From: Candidatus Sphingomonas colombiensis
Lineage (GTDB): Bacteria; Pseudomonadota; Alphaproteobacteria; Sphingomonadales; Sphingomonadaceae
Direction of reading: 5' to 3'
Assembly (NCBI GenBank): GCA_029202845.1
Contig: CP119315.1
Coordinates: 503,501 to 567,500, forward strand
Length of the DNA: 64,000 nucleotides
This document shows, one piece after another, positions 8,234 to 17,361 of the stretch. The notes beneath the pieces are model-generated. The model saw only the letters and a list, made by a program, of their open reading frames with translations. It was not told the origin of the DNA and did not search any database. Within the stretch, counting starts at the first letter, position 1. Every line of letters starts with the position of its first letter. Position numbers and translations under genes: made by a program.

Positions 8234-8832
8234 GCAATCTCGCGGATCGCCTGCATCGCGCGCTCGCCGCTGGGTTGGCCGAACAGCCGACATTGCTGAC
8301 CGGCGATCGCGCCGATCTCGATCTCGGGCCGGACGACATTATGCGCCCGGCGGCGGTGCTGATCCCCGTCACCGATCGCCCGCATCCCGGCGTGATCCTC
8401 ACCCGCCGCCCGGAAACGATGCGCAGCCATCCGGGGCAGATCGCCTTCCCCGGCGGCCGGCTCGATCCGGGCGAAGATGCGGTGACCGCAGCATTGCGCG
8501 AAGCGGAGGAGGAGATCGCGCTCCCGCGCAGCCAGGTCACCGTGATCGGCGCGGTCGATCATTATCGTACGGTCACGGGCTTTCTGGTGACCCCGGTGAT
8601 CGGCGTGGTGCCGCCGGACCTGCGGCTGGTCGCGAATGAGGCGGAAGTGGCCGCGGTGTTCGAAGTACCGCTCGATTTCCTGCTCGATACCGCCAATCAC
8701 GTCGAAGCCACGGTGGAATGGCAAGGCCATGAACGCCATTATTACGAAATCACCTGGGACGGACATCGCATCTGGGGCGCCACCGCCGCGATGATCGTCA
8801 ACCTCGCACGACGGCTGAGATGGACAGCATAA
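8230..8832 (+). CDS. CoA pyrophosphatase-like Nudix hydrolase
   Basis: A 200-residue Nudix hydrolase with the box GGRLDPGEDAVTAALREAEEEIAL around residues 75-98, matching GX5EX7REUXEEXGU with the final Gly replaced by Ala. The upstream LTRRPETMRSHPGQIAFPGG corresponds to the UPF0035/NuCoA signature that marks CoA pyrophosphatases, which split CoA into 4'-phosphopantetheine and 3',5'-ADP. It starts inside the stop of DUF1285 and its own end overlaps cca by 13 bases. The order DUF1285-Nudix-cca suggests joint expression. Confidence 0.87.
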   Translation: MSNLADRLHRALAAGLAEQPTLLTGDRADLDLGPDDIMRPAAVLIPVTDRPHPGVILTRRPETMRSHPGQIAFPGGRLDPGEDAVTAALREAEEEIALPRSQVTVIGAVDHYRTVTGFLVTPVIGVVPPDLRLVANEAEVAAVFEVPLDFLLDTANHVEATVEWQGHERHYYEITWDGHRIWGATAAMIVNLARRLRWTA

Positions 8833-10013
8833 ACACCGATAAAATAATGCTCCCCACCGCCGATTGGCTCAAGCGCCCCGGACTGGAGCGGCTTGCCGAC
8901 GCACTCGGCGCGGCCGATGGAGACGCTCGCTATGTCGGCGGCGCGGTGCGCGACACCCTGATCGGGCTCGACGTGGCGGACATCGACATCGCCACTCGTC
9001 ACCCGCCTGCCGAGGTGATTGCCCGGCTGGAAGCGGCCGGCATCCGCGTGATCCCGACCGGGATCGATCACGGCACCGTCACCGCCATCTCCAGCGGGAC
9101 GGTGGTGGAGGTGACGACGCTGCGCCGCGACGTTTCCACCGACGGCCGCCGGGCGACCGTGGCGTTCACCGACGACTGGCGCGAGGATGCCGCGCGGCGC
9201 GATTTCACGATGAACGCGCTTTATGCCGATCCGCTCACCGGCGAGATTCACGACTGGTTCGGCGGGCTCGCCGACCTCAAGGCGCGACGCGTGCGCTTCA
9301 TCGGCGATCCCTATCAGCGGATCGCGGAGGATCACTTGCGGATTCTGCGCTTCTTTCGTTTCCACGCGCGGTTCGGCGACACGATCGACGCCGAGGGGCT
9401 CACCGCCTGTACCGACCGCGCGAATGATCTGATGGCGCTGTCACGCGAGCGGATCGCGGCGGAATTGCTCCGGCTGCTCGTCGCGCCCAATGCGGTTCCG
9501 GTGGTCAAGCTGATGATCAAGCACGGCATTTTCCGTCCGGTCCTGCCCGAGATCACCTGTGCCGCGGCATTCGAGGCCCTCGCCTCGCATGAAGCGGCGG
9601 AAGGCGTCGCTCCCGATGCGATCCGGCGCCTCGCCGCGCTGATCGCGCCGGACGAAGCGGAAGGGGTCGGGGCGCGTCTCCGGCTTTCCAAAGCTGATCG
9701 TAAGCGGCTGCACGTGGCACATGACGGCGCGGGCGATGAAGGCGCGCGCGCGCTCGCCTATCGCGTCGGCCCGGCAATCGCGACCGACCGCCTGTTGCTC
9801 GCCGGCGAGAGCGTCGCGCCGCTACGCGACTGGGCCCCGCCTCGCCTGCCGATCAGCGGGGGCGAATTCGTTGCACGCGGCGTGGCGAAGGGGCCGGAGG
9901 TCGCGGAGCTGTTGCGGCAAGTAGAAAGCGAATGGATCGCGCACGGCTTTCCCGGCGCGGACGAGACGATCGCGATCGCCGATCAGTTGTTGCGTTCGCG
10001 CAGCAGCCGGTAG
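8820..10013 (+). CDS. cca: CCA tRNA nucleotidyltransferase / polynucleotide adenylyltransferase family
   Basis: A 397-residue class II nucleotidyltransferase that adds or repairs the 3'-CCA of tRNA. The head domain has GGAVRD at residues 40-45 and the metal-binding pair D54 and D56 (VADIDIA), then TVEVTTLRRD and the neck motif RRDFTMNALY. Next come the RNA-binding EDHLRILRFFRFHARFG and the helical body. There is no HD phosphohydrolase domain. The ATG at 8820 lies inside the Nudix gene; an alternative start is ATG 8847 (MLPTADW). The last 31 bases overlap the end of the GGDEF-EAL gene on the other strand. Poly(A) polymerase activity cannot be excluded by sequence alone. Confidence 0.9.
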   Translation: MDSINTDKIMLPTADWLKRPGLERLADALGAADGDARYVGGAVRDTLIGLDVADIDIATRHPPAEVIARLEAAGIRVIPTGIDHGTVTAISSGTVVEVTTLRRDVSTDGRRATVAFTDDWREDAARRDFTMNALYADPLTGEIHDWFGGLADLKARRVRFIGDPYQRIAEDHLRILRFFRFHARFGDTIDAEGLTACTDRANDLMALSRERIAAELLRLLVAPNAVPVVKLMIKHGIFRPVLPEITCAAAFEALASHEAAEGVAPDAIRRLAALIAPDEAEGVGARLRLSKADRKRLHVAHDGAGDEGARALAYRVGPAIATDRLLLAGESVAPLRDWAPPRLPISGGEFVARGVAKGPEVAELLRQVESEWIAHGFPGADETIAIADQLLRSRSSR

Positions 10014-11650
10014 GCCGCTTCCGCCTCCAGCGGCGGCGCATAGGCATAACCCTGGCCATAAGTGCAGCCGAGTGCGGCCAGCGTTTGCCCAACCTCGTCC
10101 GCCTCGATCCCTTCGGCCACCGTATCCATGTTGAGCGCGGCGGCGAGCCCGAGCACCGCGCGGACGATCGCCACCTTGTCGCGATCGGCCAGCATGCCGG
10201 TGACGAAGCTGCGATCGATCTTCAGGATATCGATCGGCAGTTTCTGAAGGTAGGCAAGGTTGGAATAACCGGTGCCGAAATCATCCATCGCGATCGTGGC
10301 GCCCAGCGCCTTCAACGCATGGAGCACGCGCGCGATGCGTTCCGGCTCCGCCACCAGTGCGCTTTCGGTGAGTTCCAGCCGCAGACGCCGCCCCGACAAG
10401 CCATGCAGTTCGAGCGCGCCCGCGACCATCGGCGCCACCGCGTCACGCTGCAACTGGATCGCGGAGAGGTTCACCGACATGGATACGCCGCAATCACCGC
10501 CGGTGCGCAAATCCCATCCCGCGAGCGTGCGTACCGCCTCGTCGATCGCCCAGCGTCCCAGCGGCAGGATCAGCCCGGATTCCTCCGCCACCGCGATAAA
10601 GGTGGCTGGAGATTGCGGCCGCCCCGCCTGATCCGTCCAGCGCGCCAATGCCTCAAAACTGACGATCCGCCCGGTCGAAAGATCGCAGATCGGCTGAAAA
10701 TGCAGCGTCAGCTGCCGATCCTCGATCGCGCGGCGCAACGCGGTTTCCAGCGCGAACTCCTCGCGCGCGCGGACGAACGCCTGATTTTGGTATGCTTCGG
10801 CCCGCCCGCTCTGCTTCGAGCGTTTCACCGCGAATTGCGCGTGGCGGATCACATCCTCCGCCTCGTCCACCGTCTCATCGACGAACGCGAAGCCGATCGA
10901 ACAGGATACGTGGATTTCGTAATCGCTCAGCCGGAATGGTGCCGCGAGCACCGCGCGGATACGCTTGGCGACATGCTCCGCCTCATCACGGCTCTCGTCG
11001 ATCGACAGTAGGATGCCGAATTCGTCGCCGCCGGTGCGCGCCAGCACGTCGCGCGCGCGGAGCGCCCCCTTTAGCCGCCGCGCCAACGCCATCAGCAATT
11101 CGTCACCGGCCATGCTGCCAAGGCAGGCGTTGATCCGGCTGAACCGATCGAGATCGACCACCAGGACTGCGCAAGCCGCATCGCCTGCGGCGATCACGGT
11201 TTCGAGCATATCGCCGAAGCCGCTGCGATTGGCGAGCCCGGTTAAGCTGTCGATCGTCATCTCGCGCCGCAGATTCTGCTCGGTGCGCAATTCGCCGGTA
11301 TGATCGACGAAGCTGACGAGGCAGCGCGGCTCTGCGCGATAGCCGACGCGCGCCAGCGTCACGATGAAATGGCGCTGCTCGACCGCATTGCCGATGTTCC
11401 AGATGAATTCCGCCCGGGCATCACCCGCCTCGAGAAACGCCGCCACTCGCGGCATCATTTCATCCAGCGCACGGTCCAGCCCCAGCCGCCGAAAGATGGT
11501 ATTCGGCATCTCCCGCACCAGCCGACCATCGTCGATGCCGGCGATCACCGCGGCGATGGGCAACAGCTCAAGCGCGCCCTCTGCCGCGGTCATGCCAACG
11601 GGCATGACCGACGGGATGGCTTTCGCGAAGACTGCCCCTGTCGTCATCAA
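9983..11650 (-). CDS. GGDEF-EAL cyclic-di-GMP protein
   Basis: A 555-residue protein with an N-terminal sensory region (about residues 1-125, PAS-like), a GGDEF domain (DSLTGLANR at 134-142, GGDEF at 207-211) and an EAL domain (EAL at 333-335, DDFGTG at 456-461, EGIE at 513-516). Both catalytic signatures are intact, so it could make or break cyclic-di-GMP; an I-site RxxD (198-201) five residues before GGDEF suggests product inhibition or allosteric control. No transmembrane segment is evident, so it is probably cytoplasmic. The start at 11650 is the first ATG. It is convergent with cca. Confidence 0.92.
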   Translation of the reverse strand: MMTTGAVFAKAIPSVMPVGMTAAEGALELLPIAAVIAGIDDGRLVREMPNTIFRRLGLDRALDEMMPRVAAFLEAGDARAEFIWNIGNAVEQRHFIVTLARVGYRAEPRCLVSFVDHTGELRTEQNLRREMTIDSLTGLANRSGFGDMLETVIAAGDAACAVLVVDLDRFSRINACLGSMAGDELLMALARRLKGALRARDVLARTGGDEFGILLSIDESRDEAEHVAKRIRAVLAAPFRLSDYEIHVSCSIGFAFVDETVDEAEDVIRHAQFAVKRSKQSGRAEAYQNQAFVRAREEFALETALRRAIEDRQLTLHFQPICDLSTGRIVSFEALARWTDQAGRPQSPATFIAVAEESGLILPLGRWAIDEAVRTLAGWDLRTGGDCGVSMSVNLSAIQLQRDAVAPMVAGALELHGLSGRRLRLELTESALVAEPERIARVLHALKALGATIAMDDFGTGYSNLAYLQKLPIDILKIDRSFVTGMLADRDKVAIVRAVLGLAAALNMDTVAEGIEADEVGQTLAALGCTYGQGYAYAPPLEAEAAYRLLRERNN

Positions 11651-11821
11651 TGATCCGTGTGGAATATGGATCGTTAAGGATGACCTAAATTTACAATTGC
11701 TTCGCGGGAGAAGCTAAAACCGATCAATACTTCTCGATCGATGAACAGTCATAGCCGGCCGCCGGCGTGCACGGCCCCATGGCTCCCCGGCGCCACACCG
11801 GGTCAACGGGAACGCGCCGCC

Positions 11822-14059
11822 CTAGAAACGATTGTCGCGCGGGAAGCCATTGGGCGGCATGCGCCCCGCCGCCCCGCGCGCCGTGCGCCACGGCGACAGA
11901 TCGCTTTCGGTTCGCACACGCCCGGTCTCGCCGCCCATCGACCAACTCAGGCCATCGGCATAACGGAAGGTGATCGCATCGGAGAGCCCGCCGTCGCGAT
12001 AACGCTGAAGCTGCACGCCCTGCCCGCGCGCCATCTCCGCCACTTCGGAAAGCGGAAAGACGACCATTTTGCGATTGTCGCCAATCGCCGCGACATAATC
12101 GGCGCCCTCCGCGATTGGCCGGGCGATGGTGAGTTTCGCGCCCGGTCGCGGGGTCATCACCGTTTTGCCCTTGCGGGTTTCGGCGGTCACGTCCGCTGCC
12201 GCGACGACGAAGCCGCGCCCGTCGCTCGCCGCGATCAGGATCTTGCCGAGCTTCGCGGCGCTCATGAACGCGGCGATGCCAACGCTGCCGTCCAGATCGA
12301 TCGTCGCGCGCACCGGCTCGCCGAAGCCGCGGCCGCCGGGCAATTTATCCGCCGCCAGCGTGTAGAACCGCCCATTCTCCGCCGCGAGCAGCAGCTTGTC
12401 GGTGGTCTGCGCGTGGAACGCATAGGCCGGACCGTCGCCTTCCTTGAATTTCAGCGTCTCGGCCGAGGCCAGTTCGACATGGCCCTTCATCGCCCTGATC
12501 CAGCCGCGCTGCGACAGGATCACGGTGATCGGTTCGCGCTCGATCATCGCCTCCAGCGGGATTTCGCGCGCGGGGGCGGCTTCCTCGATCGTCGTGCGGC
12601 GCTTTCCCAGCGCGGTTTCCGGGCCATAGCGATCGCGGACCTTCGCCATGTCCTTCTTGAGCCGGGTGCGCTGGCGTGCGTCGGAGCCGAGCAATGCCTG
12701 AAGCTCGGCCTGCTCCTTGGTCAGCGCGTCCTGCTCGCGCTTCAGCTCCATCTCCTCCAACCGGCGCAACGAGCGCAGCCGCATGTTGAGGATCGCCTCC
12801 ACCTGCCGATCGGTGAGCTGGAACTCCGCGATCATCACCGGCTTTGGTTCATCCTCGGTGCGGATGATCTCGATCACGCGATCGAGGTTGAGGAAGGCGA
12901 TGATGTAGCCCGCGACCAGCTCCAGCCGGTCGGCGATCTTGGCGAGGCGATGCTCGGTGCGGCGGCGCAGCACGACGAACTGATGCTCGACCCACTCTTC
13001 CAGCGCCTGCTTCAGGCTCATCACGCGCGGGGTACGCGTCTTGTCGAGCACGTTGAGGTTGAGCGGCACACGCGTTTCGAGATCGGATAGGCGGAACAGC
13101 CCATCCATCAGCACCTGCGGATCGACGGTGCGGCTGCGCGGCTCCAGCACCAGCCGGATTTCCGCGTCGCTCTCGTCACGCACGTCGGACAGGATCGGCA
13201 GCTTCTTCTCGTTGATCAGCGCGGCAACCTGCTCGATCAGCTTGCCCTTCTGTACACCGTAAGGGATTTCGCTGATCACGATCTGCCAGCCGCCGCCCTT
13301 TTCGCGCTCCACCGTCCAGCGGCAGCGCACACGGAAACTGCCGCGCCCGGTGGCATAGGCCTCGCGGATCACCGCCGCGCTGTCGACCAGCAGGCCGCCC
13401 GTCGGGAAGTCCGGGCCCTGCACATAGGTAAGCGGATCGGCGCCGGGATTGTCGATCAGCGCGATCGCCGCATTGAGCAGCTCTGCGGCGTTGTGCGGCG
13501 GAACCGAGGTCGCCATGCCCACCGCGATGCCGCTCGCGCCGTTCGCCAGCAGGTTCGGGAACATGCCGGGGAACAGCTCCGGCTCCTGCTCTTCGCCGTT
13601 ATAGGTCGGGCGGAAGGAAACGGCGTCCTCGTCCAGCCCGTCCATCAGGTCGATCGCGACCTGCGTCAGCCGCGCCTCGGTGTAACGATAGGCAGCGGCG
13701 TTATCGCCATCGATGTTGCCGAAATTGCCCTGACCGTCGACCAGCGGATACCGCAACGCGAAACTCTGCGCGAGGCGGACCATCGCGTCATAAACGGACT
13801 GATCGCCATGCGGATGATATTTGCCGATCACGTCGCCGACGACGCGCGCGCATTTCTTATATCCCGACGCGGGATCGAGCTTGAGCAGCCGCATCGCCCA
13901 TAACAGGCGGCGGTGCACCGGCTTCAGCCCGTCGCGCACATCCGGCAACGAACGCGCCGTGATCGTGGAGAGCGCATAGACGAGGTAGCGTTCGGAAAGC
14001 GCGCTGTCGAACGGCGCGTCGAGGATGCCGATCGGCGGTTCTGCGAAGTCGGTGGCCAT
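11822..14059 (-). CDS. parC: DNA topoisomerase IV subunit A
   Basis: A 745-residue type IIA topoisomerase A subunit that decatenates replicated chromosomes together with ParE. The breakage-reunion domain has GKYHPHGDQSVYDAMVRLAQ at residues 79-98 and the active-site tyrosine in RYTE (Y126). Conserved GSGIAVGMAT-like sequence (GASGIAVGMAT) follows. The C-terminal part has weak beta-pinwheel blades (KTVMTPRPGAKL, VVFPLSEV, RGQGVQLQRY), and VQLQRYRDGGLSDA near the end is characteristic of ParC rather than GyrA. The residue aligned with E. coli ParC Ser80, a quinolone hot spot, is Gln87. parE is not in the window. Confidence 0.93.
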   Translation of the reverse strand: MATDFAEPPIGILDAPFDSALSERYLVYALSTITARSLPDVRDGLKPVHRRLLWAMRLLKLDPASGYKKCARVVGDVIGKYHPHGDQSVYDAMVRLAQSFALRYPLVDGQGNFGNIDGDNAAAYRYTEARLTQVAIDLMDGLDEDAVSFRPTYNGEEQEPELFPGMFPNLLANGASGIAVGMATSVPPHNAAELLNAAIALIDNPGADPLTYVQGPDFPTGGLLVDSAAVIREAYATGRGSFRVRCRWTVEREKGGGWQIVISEIPYGVQKGKLIEQVAALINEKKLPILSDVRDESDAEIRLVLEPRSRTVDPQVLMDGLFRLSDLETRVPLNLNVLDKTRTPRVMSLKQALEEWVEHQFVVLRRRTEHRLAKIADRLELVAGYIIAFLNLDRVIEIIRTEDEPKPVMIAEFQLTDRQVEAILNMRLRSLRRLEEMELKREQDALTKEQAELQALLGSDARQRTRLKKDMAKVRDRYGPETALGKRRTTIEEAAPAREIPLEAMIEREPITVILSQRGWIRAMKGHVELASAETLKFKEGDGPAYAFHAQTTDKLLLAAENGRFYTLAADKLPGGRGFGEPVRATIDLDGSVGIAAFMSAAKLGKILIAASDGRGFVVAAADVTAETRKGKTVMTPRPGAKLTIARPIAEGADYVAAIGDNRKMVVFPLSEVAEMARGQGVQLQRYRDGGLSDAITFRYADGLSWSMGGETGRVRTESDLSPWRTARGAAGRMPPNGFPRDNRF

Positions 14060-14089
14060 GCGGGATCAGGCTTTAGGGGGCAAACGCGA

Positions 14090-14986
14090 TCAGGACAACG
14101 CCGCGTCCCGCGCCACCGCCGCCAATAGCCATTCGCGAAAGCGCGCGATCTTGGGCACGCGGCGCCGTTGTTCGGGGCAGACCAGCCAATAGCCGAAATT
14201 ACGCGTCGAGGTCTGTTCGAACAGGCGCACCAGCCGCCCCTCCGCCAGATCATTGCGCCAGAAGAACGGCGTCAGCATCGCCACCCCCTGCCCGGCCATC
14301 GCTGCATTGCCCTCATGCGCCTGCGAATCGAGCCGCATCCCGGCGCGGAGCGCGCCCGGCGCAACCTCCACCCCTGCCTCCCGCAACCAATGCGCCCACC
14401 ATGGGTCCTGCGGGCTGATCAGCGGCAGACGGAGCAAATCGAGCGGCGTGATCCGTCCGCCGTGCGCGGCGAGAAATTCCGGGCTGCACATCGGGGTGAA
14501 ATCGACGCGCATCAGCAAATCCTGCGACAAGCCCTCCCACCCGCCCAGGCCGGCGCGGATTGCGACATCGACATCCTCGGCGGCGAAATCGGTCAGCGTG
14601 TCGGAGGTCTGCAGCCGCACGGCCATTTCCGGGTGCGCGATCTGGAACGCGCCGAGCCGCCACACCAGCCACGTATTGGCGAAGGTATTCGAGGTCGAAA
14701 GCGTCAACACCGCCTCATCCTCAGCGCGAATGCCGGCGAACGCCGCGTCGATCGCGTCGAATGCTCGCGTCAATTGCGTCGCGGCGCGGCGCCCGGGCTC
14801 GGTCTGGATCACGCGCCGTCGTTCCCGCCGGAACAGCGGCGTGCCCAGGCGCTCTTCCAGCAAACGAATCTGATAGCTCACCGCCGCCTGCGTCATGCCG
14901 AGTTCTTGCCCGGCGGCGGTGAAATTCTCATGCCGTGCGGCGGCTTCGAACACGCGGACGGCGGCAAGTGGAGGGATGCGACGCAT
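14090..14986 (-). CDS. LysR family transcriptional regulator (GcvA-like)
   Basis: A 298-residue LysR regulator. The start ATG at 14986 gives MRRIPPLAAVRVFEAAARHENFTAAG; the next 45 residues form the winged helix-turn-helix (ELGMTQAAVSYQIRLLEERLG), a form typical of GcvA/AmpR-like members. The effector domain follows from about residue 90. A longer frame from 15040 is less likely because it adds 18 unmatched residues. It is divergent from a small protein at 15095, and the 108-base gap contains a 21-base palindrome that could be its operator. The inducer and regulon are unknown. Confidence 0.9.
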   Translation of the reverse strand: MRRIPPLAAVRVFEAAARHENFTAAGQELGMTQAAVSYQIRLLEERLGTPLFRRERRRVIQTEPGRRAATQLTRAFDAIDAAFAGIRAEDEAVLTLSTSNTFANTWLVWRLGAFQIAHPEMAVRLQTSDTLTDFAAEDVDVAIRAGLGGWEGLSQDLLMRVDFTPMCSPEFLAAHGGRITPLDLLRLPLISPQDPWWAHWLREAGVEVAPGALRAGMRLDSQAHEGNAAMAGQGVAMLTPFFWRNDLAEGRLVRLFEQTSTRNFGYWLVCPEQRRRVPKIARFREWLLAAVARDAALS

Positions 14987-15023
14987 GCCGCATTGATAAG
15001 GCAAGCTTGTTAATTGTGTCGAG

Positions 15024-15044
15024 CGATTTGTTGGCGCCAAATCG
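15024..15044. promoter_or_regulatory. Palindrome between LysR regulator and small protein, candidate operator
   Basis: CGATTTG-TTGGCGC-CAAATCG is an inverted repeat with perfect 7-base arms, and its centre includes the smaller palindrome TTGGCGCCAA. It lies 38 bases before the regulator start and 51 bases before the small gene. LysR proteins usually bind such dyads in divergent intergenic regions. Binding here is inference. Confidence 0.45.
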
Positions 15045-15094
15045 CGCCTTGCGTCATTGATAATCCCGTCATCGCAAACGGACAGGAGGAAGAA

Positions 15095-15265
15095 ATGCGC
15101 GACGATTTTCTAACCCAGTCCTGGGCCAATTCGCACCAGTCGTTCGCTCGTTCGGTATCGACCATGATCGCCGGGATTGCCGACGCGGCCAGGATCGGAT
15201 TCGCGCGGTTGCATCGGCAGCAGTTCGACGCACCCTGGCACGATCGCGGCCAGCGCTGCGGCTGA
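15095..15265 (+). CDS. Small protein of 56 residues, divergent from LysR regulator
   Basis: The frame from ATG 15095 gives MRDDFLTQSWANSHQSFARS and ends HDRGQRCG. A strong AGGAGGAAG lies 5-6 bases upstream and is the best ribosome-binding site nearby, which is the main support. The central STMIAGIADAARIGFARL could form one amphipathic helix. No family is recognised. The position, head-to-head with a LysR gene, suggests it may be the regulator's target. Confidence 0.6.
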   Translation: MRDDFLTQSWANSHQSFARSVSTMIAGIADAARIGFARLHRQQFDAPWHDRGQRCG

Positions 15266-15464
15266 TTGCCTTTCCCGGCATCGCGCGCAAACGACCTTCC
15301 CAAGCGATCGGCGGCACCCACCCTCATCCTGCCGCCGGTCCGTCGTTCGCCGCGATGGCCGGGAATCCAGCGCACCCCGGCACGGCCGGAAAATTCGACC
15401 CGAGACAAATGCGGATGGAACAGCGATAGACAACCGCCTCCATCCCATTTGACACGCCGAACCG

Positions 15465-16301
15465 ATGACCGCGCCCAACTTTCTGACCTGGCCCGATCTC
15501 ACCAGCCGGCCGCGCCCATCGCGTGACCGCACGATCGCATATGGAGCGGATCCGTATCAAAAGGTGGACCTATGGCTTCCCACCGGTGACGGACCGCATC
15601 CGACCGTAATGATGGTTCACGGCGGTTGCTGGCAAAGCGAGATCGCGGACCGGACCTTGATGGACTGGATCGCCGACGACTTGCGCAGTTCCGGCATCGC
15701 GGTCTGGAATATCGACTATCGTGGCGTCGATCGGCCCGGCGGCGGCTATCCCGGCACGTTCGAGGATGCGGCGGCGGCAGCGGATTTGTTGATGGTCCAC
15801 GCGGCCGAATTTCGGCTCGACACGCGACGCATCGTCGCGGTCGGCCATTCCGCCGGCGGCCATCTCGCCCTTTGGCTGGCCGGCCGCCCCCGCCTTCCCG
15901 CCGACAGCCCATTACGCCGCGACCGTCCCTTGGCGATCGCTCATGTCATCAGTCTGGGCGGACTCCCGGATCTGGAAGCAACCGCCGCCAGCCCGGACAA
16001 CGGCTGCGGTACGGAGGTGATCGCGCGACTCATCGACATTTCGCGCACCGCCCCGTTCGCCGACACCTCGATCCCGCACCTTCTGCCGCTCGGCGTGCCG
16101 CACGATCTGGTGAACGGTCGCGAAGATCTGATCATCCCCTATCGTTTCGCGACCGATTATCTCACACGCGCCACTACCGCTGGAGACCGGGTTGCACTGC
16201 ATACGATTCCCGCAACCGGGCATGTCGAGTTGATCGCGCCGGAAACTCCTGCGTGGACGGCAGCCAGGACGCTGATCCGGGCCGCATTACGCGCCGGTTG
16301 A
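15465..16301 (+). CDS. Alpha/beta hydrolase (kynurenine formamidase/BD-FAE-like)
   Basis: A 278-residue alpha/beta hydrolase. The oxyanion-hole motif HGGCW is at about residues 52-56 and the nucleophile elbow GHSAGGH near 127-133; the acid residue and the catalytic His are probably in LVNGREDLIIPY and PATGHVELIAP. The DLWLPTGDGPHPTVMMVHGG opening is typical of carboxylesterase/arylformamidase-like enzymes of the esterase-lipase superfamily. It has no signal peptide, so it is cytoplasmic. kynU lies 19 kb away, so a kynurenine-pathway role is possible but unsupported. The 199 bases before it hold no gene I can support. Confidence 0.85.
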   Translation: MTAPNFLTWPDLTSRPRPSRDRTIAYGADPYQKVDLWLPTGDGPHPTVMMVHGGCWQSEIADRTLMDWIADDLRSSGIAVWNIDYRGVDRPGGGYPGTFEDAAAAADLLMVHAAEFRLDTRRIVAVGHSAGGHLALWLAGRPRLPADSPLRRDRPLAIAHVISLGGLPDLEATAASPDNGCGTEVIARLIDISRTAPFADTSIPHLLPLGVPHDLVNGREDLIIPYRFATDYLTRATTAGDRVALHTIPATGHVELIAPETPAWTAARTLIRAALRAG

Positions 16302-16488
16302 TCCCCGCGCAGGCGTCTTCGACCACATTATCCGATCGCCGCTGGCGCGCACCCCCTGACTCACCGCCCCCAAGGCCGCCGATTGATTGCGCCAATCGCC
16401 CCCTTCCCGTATAGCGCGGGTTTGAGACTCCCGCCCCGGCCGCGCGGCATCCGCGCCGCCGGGGCTATTCCTTTTCAGGGGACTGGCG

Positions 16489-17268
16489 ATGGCGCGGCGG
16501 CGGCAGATCTACGAAGGCAAGGCGAAGATCCTTTACGAGGGTCCCGAACCCGGCACGTTGATCCAATATTTCAAGGACGACGCGACCGCCTTCAACGCGC
16601 AGAAGAAGGGCACGATCAACGGCAAGGGCGTGCTCAACAATCGCATTTCAGAGCATGTCTTCACGCTGCTCGATCATATCGGCGTGCCTACGCACTTCAT
16701 CCGTCGTCTCAACATGCGCGAGCAACTCATTCGACAGGTGGAGATCGTGCCGATCGAGGTGGTGGTGCGCAACATCGCCGCCGGCTCGCTCAGCAAGCGG
16801 CTCGGCATCGAAGAGGGCACCCGCCTGCCCCGCACGATCCTCGAATATTATTTCAAGGACGACGCGCTCGGCAGCCCGCTGATTACCGACGAGCATATCG
16901 CGGCCTTCGGCTGGGCGAGCCAGGAAGAGATGCACGACATCGCGGACCTCGCGATCCGCATCAACGATTTCCTGTCCGGCCTGTTCGCGGGCGTCGGCAT
17001 CCGGCTGGTCGATTTCAAGCTCGAATTCGGGCGGATCTGGGACAATGATTATGGCCGGATCATCCTGGCCGACGAAATCAGCCCCGATAATTGCCGCCTG
17101 TGGGACATGACCACCAACGAGAAGCTCGACAAGGATCGCTTCCGTCGCGATCTCGGCGGCGAGGCGGAGGCTTATCAGGAGGTCGCGCGACGCCTCGGGC
17201 TATTGCCGGAGGGCGAGGATTCGGCTGTCCTCGATCTCGAAACGCATCGCAAGCGCCGCGGGAAATAA
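16489..17268 (+). CDS. purC: Phosphoribosylaminoimidazole-succinocarboxamide synthase
   Basis: Catalyses ATP-dependent joining of aspartate to CAIR to make SAICAR in purine synthesis. The 259-residue protein begins MARRRQIYEGKAKILYEG, carries the ATP-binding YEGKAKILYEGPEPGTLIQYFKDDATAFN block, the PIEVVVRNIAAGS signature near residues 84-96, and IILADEISPDNCRLWD with the substrate-binding acidic residues. The ATG follows AGGGGAC. It ends 42 bases before a perfect inverted repeat. No other pur gene is next to it. Confidence 0.96.
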   Translation: MARRRQIYEGKAKILYEGPEPGTLIQYFKDDATAFNAQKKGTINGKGVLNNRISEHVFTLLDHIGVPTHFIRRLNMREQLIRQVEIVPIEVVVRNIAAGSLSKRLGIEEGTRLPRTILEYYFKDDALGSPLITDEHIAAFGWASQEEMHDIADLAIRINDFLSGLFAGVGIRLVDFKLEFGRIWDNDYGRIILADEISPDNCRLWDMTTNEKLDKDRFRRDLGGEAEAYQEVARRLGLLPEGEDSAVLDLETHRKRRGK

Positions 17269-17310
17269 CGCTTCCGCGACGCGTAATTACCGGAACCGGA
17301 ATCAACCGAC

Positions 17311-17342
17311 GCCCTCTCCCGGCAGCCTTACCGGGAGAGGGC
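17311..17342. terminator. Perfect 12-bp hairpin between convergent genes
   Basis: GCCCTCTCCCGG and CCGGGAGAGGGC flank an 8-base loop (CAGCCTTA) with no mismatch. It lies between the 3' end of purC (+) and that of the small secreted protein (-), so it is placed to terminate both. There is no clear T run, so it may act by structure alone or with Rho. Confidence 0.6.
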
Positions 17343-17361
17343 GAGGTTCATTGGCCCTGGC

